Shown: in pieces, positions 6,516 through 13,891 of the stretch
Numbering within the stretch: position 1 is the stretch's first letter
Layout of the letters: each line of letters begins with the position of its first letter
Assembly (NCBI GenBank): GCA_039811765.1
Contig: JBDHZF010000044.1
Coordinates: forward strand, 1 to 19,633
Source of the DNA: JAGQUL01 sp039811765
Lineage (GTDB): Bacteria; Actinomycetota; Thermoleophilia; Gaiellales; SKUG01
Direction: 5' to 3'
Length of the DNA stretch: 19,633 nucleotides
Translations under genes and position numbers: made by a program
Notes under the pieces: generated by a model
Databases searched by the model: none
Told to the model about the DNA's origin: nothing
Seen by the model: the letters and a program-made list of their open reading frames with translations, nothing else

Positions 6516-6587
6516 TGTCCGCGTCGCGGCGCCGAGGTTCGCTGAGCGGACCATCGATGGCCCGATCAACAGACCTCGGAGCCGCGG

Positions 6588-6622
6588 TGGACGATCGACG
6601 GCGATGCGGTATCGTCCGCCCG
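6588..6622 (+). promoter_or_regulatory. Putative leaderless promoter of the ABC exporter operon
   Basis: TGGACG (6588-6593), a 16-bp spacer, then TATCGT (6610-6615), then 7 nt and ATG 6623. No Shine-Dalgarno is visible. The same -10-to-ATG spacing of 7 nt and -35/-10 spacing of 16 bp occur before the acyl-CoA dehydrogenase at 15112. Confidence 0.55.
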
Positions 6623-7579
6623 ATGACGATGATCACCACGCGCGCGCTCGCGCGAACGTTCAACTCGAAGTCCGGGGACGTGAAGGCAGTGCAGGGCGTC
6701 GACATCGACGTCAACGACGGCGAAATCGTCGGATTCCTCGGCCCGAACGGTGCCGGCAAGACCACCACGTTGCGCATGCTCACCACGCTGATCGAACCCA
6801 CGGCGGGCAGCGCGACGATCGCCGGCCACGATCTGCGCCGCGATCCACAAGGCGTGCGCCGCGACATCGGTTACGTCGCGCAAGGCCAAAGCAGCGAGCG
6901 ATCTGCCAAGGTGCGCGAGGAACTGCTCGACAACGCCGCGCTGTACGGACTTGATCGAACATCGGCGATCCGCCGCGCCGATCAGCTCGTCGAGCAATTC
7001 GAGCTGACCGCGTTCCAGCACAAGCTCGTGAAAGAGATCTCAGGCGGCCAGCGTCGCCGCCTCGAGGTGGCGCTCGGCATGGTGCACGCCCCGAAGGTCG
7101 TGTTCCTCGACGAGCCCACCACCGGCCTCGATCCCCAGTCGCGCGCGAACTTGTGGCAGCACGTGCGCAACCTGCGCGACGAGCACGGCTCCACGGTGTT
7201 CATCACCACGCACTACCTCGACGAAGCCGACGCGCTCTGCGACCGCGTGCTCATCATCGACGGCGGACAGATCATCGCCGAAGGCACGCCAGACGAGCTG
7301 AAACGACGCATCGGCGGCGACCTCCTCACCATCGAGGTGGACGAGGAAGTGGGAACTGCCCACCAACGCGTTCGCGAACTGCTTCCCACCGCGACGTCGG
7401 TGGAAGTACACGACTCGACGGTTCGCGCCGCCGTGGTCGACGGTGACAAGGAACTTCCCCGTTTGCTGCGCGAGCTCGACTCCAACGGAACACGCGTGAC
7501 GTCCGTGCAGCTCGCCCGCCCGAGCCTCGACGACGTGTTCCTGCAGCTCACCGGCCGATCCCTCCGAGACGAGGACTGA
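6623..7579 (+). CDS. ABC transporter ATP-binding protein, DrrA-like exporter family
   Basis: 318-aa nucleotide-binding subunit. It hydrolyses ATP to drive the membrane partner encoded next. Walker A GPNGAGKT (40-47), Q-loop Q87, signature ISGGQRRR (139-146), Walker B VVFLDEPTTGLDP (159-171), H-loop H197 in TTHYLDEAD. The C-terminal ~85 residues, ending PSLDDVFLQLTGRSL, are the accessory domain seen in DrrA-type (daunorubicin resistance) ATPases. The start was set at ATG 6623 because a TATCGT box lies 7 nt upstream; an ATG at 6629 also fits. The open frame extends further upstream but without family similarity. The substrate cannot be told: this family exports drugs, glycolipids or polysaccharide precursors. 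Confidence 0.92.
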   Translation: MTMITTRALARTFNSKSGDVKAVQGVDIDVNDGEIVGFLGPNGAGKTTTLRMLTTLIEPTAGSATIAGHDLRRDPQGVRRDIGYVAQGQSSERSAKVREELLDNAALYGLDRTSAIRRADQLVEQFELTAFQHKLVKEISGGQRRRLEVALGMVHAPKVVFLDEPTTGLDPQSRANLWQHVRNLRDEHGSTVFITTHYLDEADALCDRVLIIDGGQIIAEGTPDELKRRIGGDLLTIEVDEEVGTAHQRVRELLPTATSVEVHDSTVRAAVVDGDKELPRLLRELDSNGTRVTSVQLARPSLDDVFLQLTGRSLRDED

Positions 7580-7585
7580 CCTCCC

Positions 7586-8347
7586 ATGAAACTCGTTCGC
7601 GACACCTCGATCATCTACCGCCGCCACATGCGCTTCAGCCTGCGCATGCCGATGTGGCTGTTCTTCGCGCTGATCCAGCCGATCATGTACCTCGCGCTGT
7701 TCGGTCCGCTGCTCGAGCAGGTCACCAAGACGCCCGGCTTCCCGTCGGAGGACTCGTGGCGCTTCTTCGTGCCGGGCCTGATCGTGCAGCTGGGCATCTT
7801 CGGCACGCTGTACGTGGGCTTCGGACTGATCGAGGAGATTCGCCACGGCGTGCTCGATCGCATGCGCGTGTCGCCGATCAGCCGCACGGCGCTGCTGCTC
7901 GGGCACGTGCTGCGCGACGCCACCACGCTCGCCGTGCAAGCGGCCATTCTCACGATCGCCGCGATCCCGTTCGGTCTCGACCTCACCGTGCAAGCAGCCG
8001 TCGGCGGGCTCGTGTTCGTCATCCTGCTCGCGCTGTCGTTCGGATCGCTCTCATATGGCGTGGCGATGATCGCGAAGGACGAAGAGCCGCTCATCGGCAT
8101 GCTCAACCTGATCGGTCCGCCGCTGCTGCTGCTGAGCGGCATCCTGTTGCCCATGAGCTTCGGCCCGGACTGGTTGCAGACGCTCGCCGACGTCAATCCC
8201 GTGAGCCATGTGGTGGACGCGCTGCGCGACATGTTCCAAGGCGAGTGGTGGAGCGCCGACATCGGCTGGGGGCTGGTGGCGGCGAGCGGCCTCGCGCTCG
8301 CGTGCATGGGCTTCGCAGTGGGCACGTTCCAGCGCGAGAACCTCTGA
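7586..8347 (+). CDS. ABC-2 type exporter permease, DrrB-like
   Basis: 253-aa membrane subunit, starting 6 nt after the ATPase stop, so the two form one transporter. About six hydrophobic segments are visible at ~22-44, 62-84, 104-130, 137-162, 168-190 and 226-247. Between the second and third is the cytoplasmic EIRHGVLDRMRVSPISR stretch (84-100), the conserved coupling region of ABC-2 permeases. GPPLLLLSGILLPM (177-190) followed by NPVSHVVDALRDM (204-216) is the family's C-terminal signature. Two such permeases, or a dimer of this one, would pair with two copies of the ATPase. Confidence 0.92.
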   Translation: MKLVRDTSIIYRRHMRFSLRMPMWLFFALIQPIMYLALFGPLLEQVTKTPGFPSEDSWRFFVPGLIVQLGIFGTLYVGFGLIEEIRHGVLDRMRVSPISRTALLLGHVLRDATTLAVQAAILTIAAIPFGLDLTVQAAVGGLVFVILLALSFGSLSYGVAMIAKDEEPLIGMLNLIGPPLLLLSGILLPMSFGPDWLQTLADVNPVSHVVDALRDMFQGEWWSADIGWGLVAASGLALACMGFAVGTFQRENL

Positions 8348-8369
8348 CCGGGAGTAGGCTGACGCCGCC

Positions 8370-9419
8370 ATGGCCCGACGACCGAAGATCGATGAGGACC
8401 TGCTCCCGCTCGGCCTTGCGCCCCGCACGGTGTTCGTCACCGGCAAGGGCGGCGTCGGCAAATCCACCGTGTCCGCTGCGCTCGCGCAGGCCTGGCGCGA
8501 CGCGGGCGCGCGCACGCTGCTCGTGGAGATCGAAGGCCAAGCCAGCGCGGCCGCGCTGCTCAGCGATCGCACACTCGGTTACGAACCCGTGCCGTTGGCA
8601 GAACACCTCGCCGGCATGCGCATCACGCTCAGCGATGCCCTGCGCGAGTACGCGCGCATGCGCGTGAAGGTGAAGCTCGTCGCCGATCGATTGGTCGGCA
8701 ATCCGGTGATCGACCAATTCGCGCAGGCCGCGCCCGGCTTTCGCGAGCTGCTCGTGCTTGGCAAGCTCTGGTCGCTTTCGCGCGAAACGGACGATCGCGG
8801 ACACCCGCGATGGGACGCGATCGTGGTGGATTCGCCCGCCACTGGCCACGGTTTGGGCCTGCTCGGCATGGCGGGCGTGATCGCGCGCATGTTCCCGGTG
8901 GGGCCGATCAGCAGCGAAGCTCGCGCGGTGGACGCGTTCGTGAAGAACCCCGAGCAGGTTGGCATCGTCCTCGTGTCCCTTGCCGAAGAGCTCCCCGTGA
9001 CCGAGACGCTCGAGTTGCGTGCGCAGCTTGCCGAACGCGAGGTCGACGTGTGCGCGGCGATCGTCAACGGCTTGCTCGTGGATCGCTTCACCGAGGACGA
9101 AACGCAGCTGTCGCAGTCGCTTGCAAGCAACGCGAAGGTCGACGAGGACGTGCGCCACGCGCTCGACACGGTGGCGTGGGAGCACCTTCGCTGCTCGGAC
9201 CAGGCCGAAGAGCGGGAACGACTGGAGGCCGATCTCGACGTGCCGACCGGGCTGCTGCCCTACATGTTCGCGCCACGCCTCGGCCGCGACCACGTGGCGG
9301 GACTCGCGCGCTGGCTCACGCAATCCGGGCAGGACTTGCTGCACCAGCAGCTCGCCGGCGCCGAGAACGGACCCGCGGTCGCAGCCGCCGTCCACGCCGA
9401 ACGAGCGGGACGAGCATGA
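8370..9419 (+). CDS. ArsA/Get3-family ATPase, first of a tandem pair
   Basis: 349 aa. ArsA/Get3 ATPases dimerise around ATP; members power arsenite efflux or deliver tail-anchored membrane proteins. P-loop GKGGVGKST (25-33) has the signature lysine K26, and VVDSPATGHGL (152-162) is the Walker B/switch II region. No arsB, arsC or arsenite-binding cysteine cluster is visible, so arsenic transport is doubtful. The arrangement matches the actinobacterial pair represented by Rv3679/Rv3680 of Mycobacterium tuberculosis, thought to act as one heteromeric complex. The start is 22 bp after the permease gene. The stop overlaps the next start as ATGA. A TAGGCT hexamer 9 nt before the ATG might be an internal promoter; otherwise it is co-transcribed with the exporter. 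Confidence 0.85.
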   Translation: MARRPKIDEDLLPLGLAPRTVFVTGKGGVGKSTVSAALAQAWRDAGARTLLVEIEGQASAAALLSDRTLGYEPVPLAEHLAGMRITLSDALREYARMRVKVKLVADRLVGNPVIDQFAQAAPGFRELLVLGKLWSLSRETDDRGHPRWDAIVVDSPATGHGLGLLGMAGVIARMFPVGPISSEARAVDAFVKNPEQVGIVLVSLAEELPVTETLELRAQLAEREVDVCAAIVNGLLVDRFTEDETQLSQSLASNAKVDEDVRHALDTVAWEHLRCSDQAEERERLEADLDVPTGLLPYMFAPRLGRDHVAGLARWLTQSGQDLLHQQLAGAENGPAVAAAVHAERAGRA

Positions 9420-10558
9420 GCGCCCCACGACGCAGACGACGAGACGGCGCGCACGAACTGGGCAAGCGACTGCACCGTCTCGACGTGCTGCTCGTGTGCG
9501 GCTCGGGCGGTGTTGGCAAGACGAGCATCGCCGCGGCGATCGCGCTCGACGAAGCAATGCGTGGTCGCCGCGTGTGCGTGCTCACGATCGATCCGGCGAA
9601 GCGCCTCGCGCAGGCGATGGGGTTGAACGAGCTCGACGATCGCGAGCGAGCGGTCAAGCTGCCGCCAGGTGGCGCGCGCGGCGGCAGCCTGCACGGGTTG
9701 ATGCTCGATCCGAAGACCGCGTTCGATCGCTTGGTCACGGAGGCCGCGTCCAGCGACGAGGAACGCGAGCGCATCCTCGCCAATCGCGTGTACCAGCAAG
9801 TCTCCGGCTCCACCGCCGGGATGCAGGAATACATGGCCTTGGAACGCTTGTACGAGCTGGATCGCGGCGGCAAGTACGACCTGATCGTGGTCGACACCCC
9901 GCCCGCCGCGCACGCGGTGGAACTGCTCGAATCACCGCAGCGCATGCTGCGCTTTCTCGAGGGACGATCTCTGCGCTGGTTCGTCAAGCCCAGCGCGAAG
10001 ATGGGCCGGCTCGGGTTGAAAGCGATCGGCGGCAGCGGCGGGCCGGTGTTCGCGGTGCTCGAGAAGATCACGGGTGCGCAGATGTTGCGCGACACGGCCG
10101 AGTTCTTCGAGTCCATGCAAGGCATCTACGCGCAGATCACCGAGCGCATCCGCATCGTCGAGCGGATGTTCGGAAGCGATCGCACGGGATTCCTCGCGGT
10201 GACGAGTCCCGAGCGCGAGAGCGTGGATCAAGCGGTCGCGTTCTGGGAACAGCTCGAGGCGCGCGGCTATCGGTACGTCGGCACGGTGGCGAATCGCGTC
10301 GAACCGAACGCCGCCGGTCGCGCTGTGACCGTGGAGGAACTCGACCAGCTCGATGGGGTGGACGTGTCGCTCGCCGAGCGCATCGTCGCGGCGCAGCAGG
10401 ATCATGCCGCACTCGCCAACCGCGATGGCGAGCGCCTCGACGAGCTGGCCGTCGCGACCGGCGACGCGCTGACGATCTCCGTGCCGCGACTCCCGCGCCT
10501 GGTGAGCGATCTGGACGGCTTGCGCGAGCTCGCGCCGTATCTCGCAGGCGCGTCCTGA
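9416..10558 (+). CDS. ArsA/Get3-family ATPase, second of the pair, lacking the signature lysine
   Basis: 380 aa, beginning inside the stop codon of its partner (ATGA at 9416-9419), so the two are made together. After a basic start (MSAPRRRRRD) comes P-loop CGSGGVGKTS (28-37). In this position most family members have GKGGVGKT; here the intermolecular lysine is S30 while the Walker lysine K35 remains. LTIDPAKRLAQAMG (56-69) and VVDTPPAAHAVELL (158-171) are the switch regions of actinobacterial ArsA-like proteins. The missing lysine suggests asymmetric ATP use, with the partner's K26 acting across the heterodimer. A similar loss is my recollection for the Rv3680 type. The substrate or client is unknown. 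Confidence 0.85.
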   Translation: MSAPRRRRRDGAHELGKRLHRLDVLLVCGSGGVGKTSIAAAIALDEAMRGRRVCVLTIDPAKRLAQAMGLNELDDRERAVKLPPGGARGGSLHGLMLDPKTAFDRLVTEAASSDEERERILANRVYQQVSGSTAGMQEYMALERLYELDRGGKYDLIVVDTPPAAHAVELLESPQRMLRFLEGRSLRWFVKPSAKMGRLGLKAIGGSGGPVFAVLEKITGAQMLRDTAEFFESMQGIYAQITERIRIVERMFGSDRTGFLAVTSPERESVDQAVAFWEQLEARGYRYVGTVANRVEPNAAGRAVTVEELDQLDGVDVSLAERIVAAQQDHAALANRDGERLDELAVATGDALTISVPRLPRLVSDLDGLRELAPYLAGAS

Positions 10559-10628
10559 TCGCGAAACGATCGGCGTCGCGAACTCGAAGGATCGGCAGGG
10601 TGGCGATTCAGGGGGATGATCCGCGACG
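10559..10628. other. 70-bp gap between ATPase pair and hydrolase
   Basis: No gene, clear terminator or TANNNT promoter box is visible. A G-rich GGGGG at 10611-10615 lies 13 nt before ATG 10629, a poor ribosome site. GATGAT (10615-10620) 8 nt before the ATG is a near-miss to the leaderless pattern. The hydrolase may be in the same transcript as the ATPases. Confidence 0.4.
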
Positions 10629-12263
10629 ATGACGAATGACGCTCGCACACGAGCGAACGCGGGCATGGGCGAAGTGGCGCTGGCCACAGCCGCGATCGCC
10701 GCTGCGCGCAGCATCGGCCCGACGATGACCAACCCGAACGGCGCGCTGAGGCCGATGGTGCTCGGAGGCTCGGCCGCAGTTGGAGCGGTCGCGGGCCTTG
10801 CCGGCGAAGGCATCGCTCGAGGAGTCGATGCCGCCACTCCCTTGGACCGCTTTCAATCGCATGTCGCTGTCGGCGTGGCGGGTCTCGGCGTCGCGCTCGT
10901 TGGCTGGCGCCTGCATGCAACGCCAGCGAAGATCGCCAGCAGCGCGGGCATCGCGCTCGCAACGACCGGCGGGATCGGCGTGGCGCTCGATGCCGCGCAT
11001 GGCGCGTTCGATCAGGATGGCGACGGCCACTTCCTGCCAGCGCTGCCCACCATCGCGAAAATCGGGATCGGCGCGGCAGCGGTGGTCGGCGTGGGCGCGA
11101 CCGGCGGCCGCAAGCTCGTCACGCTCCTGCGCAACAAGCGGCTGCTCGCGGGATCTGCGGAGCAGATGGACGCGCTCGGCAAAGGACTGAACGAACTCAT
11201 CCCTCGTTCGAAGCTCACGACCGGACCGCAAGTGTTCCTCGGATCTCGCATTACCGACGGGCACGGCGCGTCAGCGATCCGCACCGTCGTGCCGCACCGC
11301 CTCGACGCGCCCGAACTGCGCGCGTCGCTGGGGTTGCCAGCAACCGGAAAGCTGACCGCTGACCAGCGAGCGATGATCGGGCTTCGGTCGTTCGAGCAGC
11401 AAGGCGCGTTTGCGCTCGACGACGCTGGAAAGCCCGTGGTCGATCTGATCATCGAGGGCTCGCCCACGGGAATGGGTGGCTTGAACGCCGCGCCGATCAT
11501 GATGAGCGAGCAGCTCGTGCGCACCGCCACGATCGATGCGCAGTACGGCGCGAAACCGTCCGTGCAGAGTCTCGACAAGGTGGACGAAGCGCTGGACGCG
11601 TTCATCGCCACGTCGAAGGCGATCAAGGCACGCGTCGAGCAGATGCCGGAAGGCGCGCGACCGACCCGAATCGGATTCGCCACCAGCCTCGGCGGCCTGC
11701 AATTCGACACGCTCCTGAAGCAGCACGGAACCGGCATCCTCGACGAGCTCGGCTTGTCGAAGATCATCACGCTCGGCGCGCCCATCCGCTTGTCCAAGCT
11801 CGATCCGTCGACGCTCCCGGAGGGATTCCACGTTCGTGCAACGCTCGACGAGTTCGCTGCGATGAGCGAGGAACAGATTGCGAAGGCACGATTCGTCGAA
11901 TTGCGACACGTCGACGATCCCGTGCCACGCATGGCGGTGAATCTGCTGTGGCAGCGCCCGGAATGGATGTCGAAGGATCGACGCTGGACGCCCGGCGTGT
12001 CGCTCATGCAGCACGTGTCCGACGTGACCACGTCGATCGCGCGCGGCTCCGGCGACATGGCAAGTCCGATCGGGCACGACTATCGCAGCGCGAAATCCAA
12101 CGCTGCGTTCGCACGAGCGATCGGCATTCGCCACGCCGACGGCACTGCATTCACCTCCTCAGAGATCGGCACGGCGGCGCAGCGCGCACAGGACACGGCA
12201 GTGCGCGAGTCCAAGCGCATCAACGACATCCTCAAGGGACGAAAGCCCGCCCCGTCGCCGTGA
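10629..12263 (+). CDS. Membrane-anchored alpha/beta hydrolase, Abhydrolase_9 (PF10081) type
   Basis: 544 aa. The N-terminal ~165 residues hold about four or five weakly hydrophobic Ala/Gly-rich segments (near 14-30, 43-64, 77-95, 103-122, 143-160). The catalytic half resembles mycobacterial PF10081 proteins: EGSPTGMGGLN (276-286), DAQYG (303-307), the nucleophile elbow GFATSLGG (349-356, S353 expected nucleophile), DDPV (429-432, candidate acid), RWTPGVSLMQ (452-461) and PIGHDYR (480-486, H483 candidate base). The elbow reads A-T-S-L-G rather than the usual G-x-S-x-G. Between membrane segments lies FDQDGDGHF (127-135), a canonical DxDxDG calcium-loop sequence. The substrate is unknown; a lipid or ester at the membrane is a guess. 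Its stop abuts the next gene's stop (TGATCA). Confidence 0.75.
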   Translation: MTNDARTRANAGMGEVALATAAIAAARSIGPTMTNPNGALRPMVLGGSAAVGAVAGLAGEGIARGVDAATPLDRFQSHVAVGVAGLGVALVGWRLHATPAKIASSAGIALATTGGIGVALDAAHGAFDQDGDGHFLPALPTIAKIGIGAAAVVGVGATGGRKLVTLLRNKRLLAGSAEQMDALGKGLNELIPRSKLTTGPQVFLGSRITDGHGASAIRTVVPHRLDAPELRASLGLPATGKLTADQRAMIGLRSFEQQGAFALDDAGKPVVDLIIEGSPTGMGGLNAAPIMMSEQLVRTATIDAQYGAKPSVQSLDKVDEALDAFIATSKAIKARVEQMPEGARPTRIGFATSLGGLQFDTLLKQHGTGILDELGLSKIITLGAPIRLSKLDPSTLPEGFHVRATLDEFAAMSEEQIAKARFVELRHVDDPVPRMAVNLLWQRPEWMSKDRRWTPGVSLMQHVSDVTTSIARGSGDMASPIGHDYRSAKSNAAFARAIGIRHADGTAFTSSEIGTAAQRAQDTAVRESKRINDILKGRKPAPSP

Positions 12264-13598
12264 TCAGTCACGAGCGAGGTCGAGGCTCAGCGCGGCGATG
12301 CCGAGCTGGCGGCGTTCGAGCTCGCCGACGATGATCGAGTCGGCATACGCCTGCAAGCTGGTCACGGGAAGGTCGCCGGCGAGGCCGGCGGCGATCGTCG
12401 CGCGCAGCGCAGCGAAGAGCACGCGCGACGCTCGCGCCGTCTCCGGGCCGGCCGCAACGCCTGCGCGGATCGCGCTGGCGGCATGCTGCATCGCGTCGAT
12501 GAACGCTCGACGCTCCGGGCTGCCCGCGCCGAGCACCACGGCCATGCGCAGCGCGGCGGATCCCACTTCGCGCTCGCTGGCGTAGATCTCCACGAGCATG
12601 TCGAACACCGCGCGCAGCGACGCCATGCCTTGCGCGGTGGCGGCGAGCTGGAAGCGTTCGAGCGCGCGCGCCAGCGTGCTGTCCGGATCGGCGGCGAGCC
12701 GACGTACGGCCTTCGGCAGTTGCGCGGCCACCGTCGCGTCGATCTTGCTCGGCAGCTGCCCGGCGCGGCGCGCGGCGATTGCGGGCACCGGTTTCGGCGC
12801 GAGCGCGCGCCAGTCGAAGCGTTCGAGCACGAGCGGTCCCGCGGTCACGCTGCCGCCGGTGAGCGCACGGATCGCGCTCGTCACGTCCACGATCGCGCGA
12901 AGCGGATCGATCGCGGTCTCGTCGTCGTCCTCCTGCACTTGACGTTCGAGCTGCAGCACGATCGAAGGCAGGCCGTCGTGTGCCTGCTCTCCCCAGTCGA
13001 GCTGCGCGGCTTCCGGCCACTCCATGCGAAACCACTCCGGATCCACGTGCCGAATGGTCACGCCGGGCGCGAGTTCGAGATCGCCGTACGGCAGCTTCAC
13101 GCCCCACATCGGCGCGACCGCGACATATCGTCGCGCGGTCGAGTAGAGCGTGGATTCGAAGCGCTGGTAGTGCTCGAGCAGCGCGGCTTCGTCGAGCTCG
13201 AAGTCGGGCGTGGCTTCCGCCATCGCCACGAGCAGCGGTTCGAGCAGTTCCGCGCGCGCGACGAGCTGCAGTTCGATCGTCGCGTCGCTGCGCCCCGCAC
13301 GCAGGAACGTGGCGCATGCGGGATCGCTCGCCACGGTCCACGCGGCGTCGTCCGCCTCGGTCAGCTCCCATATCCGTTCGAGGCGATCGAGCACGAATCG
13401 CTCGGTCATTGGCCGGTACTCGTAGAACGGTCGCCGCTCATCGCCTTCCTTCAGCTGCTTGTGCGCCTCGACGCTGAAGGAGATGTCGGCGCCCGCGTCG
13501 CGATCGGCCGCGAGCAGCTCGAACGCCGCGAGCACGAAGCGCCGAAGCGCGCTGAAGAGGCCGGCATTGCGAATCGGAAGCTGCAGCTGCGTGTCCAT
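12264..13598 (-). CDS. Protein of unknown function; possible degenerate HEPN/ApeA-like C-terminal domain
   Basis: 444 aa, soluble, acidic, no signal peptide, not confidently recognised. Residues ~1-250 are mixed alpha/beta with many aromatics (for example EWFRMEWPE at 188-196) and an acidic patch EDDDETAID (223-231). Residues ~295-385 resemble the layout of ApeA-type HEPN domains: LPKAVRRLA, RALERFQLA (311-319), LRAVFDMLVEIYA (328-340), ALRMAVVLGAGSPERRAFIDAM (349-370), ASAIRAGVAAG (374-384). In active HEPN RNases the last block carries R-x4-6-H; here no histidine follows, so catalysis would be lost. This is a by-eye resemblance. ATG 13598 has neither ribosome site nor TANNNT box, but the 10-bp palindrome ACGCATGCGT lies 2 bp upstream. 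Confidence 0.7.
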   Translation of the reverse strand: MDTQLQLPIRNAGLFSALRRFVLAAFELLAADRDAGADISFSVEAHKQLKEGDERRPFYEYRPMTERFVLDRLERIWELTEADDAAWTVASDPACATFLRAGRSDATIELQLVARAELLEPLLVAMAEATPDFELDEAALLEHYQRFESTLYSTARRYVAVAPMWGVKLPYGDLELAPGVTIRHVDPEWFRMEWPEAAQLDWGEQAHDGLPSIVLQLERQVQEDDDETAIDPLRAIVDVTSAIRALTGGSVTAGPLVLERFDWRALAPKPVPAIAARRAGQLPSKIDATVAAQLPKAVRRLAADPDSTLARALERFQLAATAQGMASLRAVFDMLVEIYASEREVGSAALRMAVVLGAGSPERRAFIDAMQHAASAIRAGVAAGPETARASRVLFAALRATIAAGLAGDLPVTSLQAYADSIIVGELERRQLGIAALSLDLARD

Positions 13599-13600
13599 AC

Positions 13601-13610
13601 ACGCATGCGT
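13601..13610. promoter_or_regulatory. Perfect 10-bp palindrome in a short divergent region
   Basis: ACGCATGCGT lies 2 bp upstream of the leftward start codon at 13598. A second palindrome, CATGCAGTGCATG (13651-13663), covers the rightward start at 13661. Both contain CATGC and each sits at one of the divergent starts, only 62 bp apart. Possible operator pair; chance is not excluded. Confidence 0.3.
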
Positions 13611-13660
13611 TCGCCGTGCACCGCGCGGGTTCCTGCGTGGCTTGGGTTCACATGCAGTGC

Positions 13661-13879
13661 ATGACTCCCGCCAAACGCATCCAGGACATGCTTCCAGCGC
13701 TCATCGTGTTCGCGATCGTGGCCGCCTTCGGCACGTACGCCACGATCGCGTACGTCGCGCGCGATCCGTGGTGGATCGGCACGCTCGTCGAGCTGCGCCA
13801 AGAGCGCGCTGCTGCTCCGGCGACCGCCACGCCGAACAAGCACCGCATCACGAAGCGGACCGCCTCGTCACGCGCCTGA
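13661..13879 (+). CDS. Small single-pass membrane protein, unknown function
   Basis: 72 aa from ATG 13661; an in-frame ATG at 13616 would give 87 aa but adds a Cys-containing, non-helical leader unlike coding sequence. Residues ~10-31 (LPALIVFAIVAAFGTYATIAYV) form one membrane helix. A short RDPWWIG segment and a basic, Ala/Thr-rich tail (NKHRITKRTASSR) follow. Codons are strongly GC-ending, which supports a real gene. No ribosome site is clear. It is divergent from the unknown gene at 13598 and convergent, with a 12-bp gap, to the acyl-CoA dehydrogenase. No family is recognised. Confidence 0.55.
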   Translation: MTPAKRIQDMLPALIVFAIVAAFGTYATIAYVARDPWWIGTLVELRQERAAAPATATPNKHRITKRTASSRA

Positions 13880-13891
13880 GCGGCGCGTGGA

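Noticed and set aside
6551..6560. CCATCGATGG palindrome as an operator
   Set aside because: Short, built on a common ATCGAT core, with no second copy or position-specific support.
6224..6622. Extended ABC ATPase frame starting at 6224
   Set aside because: It overlaps parA on the other strand, and the residues upstream of 6623 show no ABC similarity. The leaderless promoter fits 6623.
6391..6867. ParA start at 6867 (517 aa)
   Set aside because: This would run across the exporter promoter and overlap the ABC gene start. Residues are shadow-like, and GTG 6390 has AAGGGAG 7 nt upstream.
8370..10558. Arsenite resistance operon
   Set aside because: No arsB/acr3, arsC or arsR, and no arsenite-binding Cys cluster in either ATPase. 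The actinobacterial tandem-pair class is a better fit.
8810..10632. Alternative long frames across the ArsA pair, which could suggest a fusion
   Set aside because: They are out-of-frame shadows. The real genes are separated by an ATGA overlap with intact stop and start.
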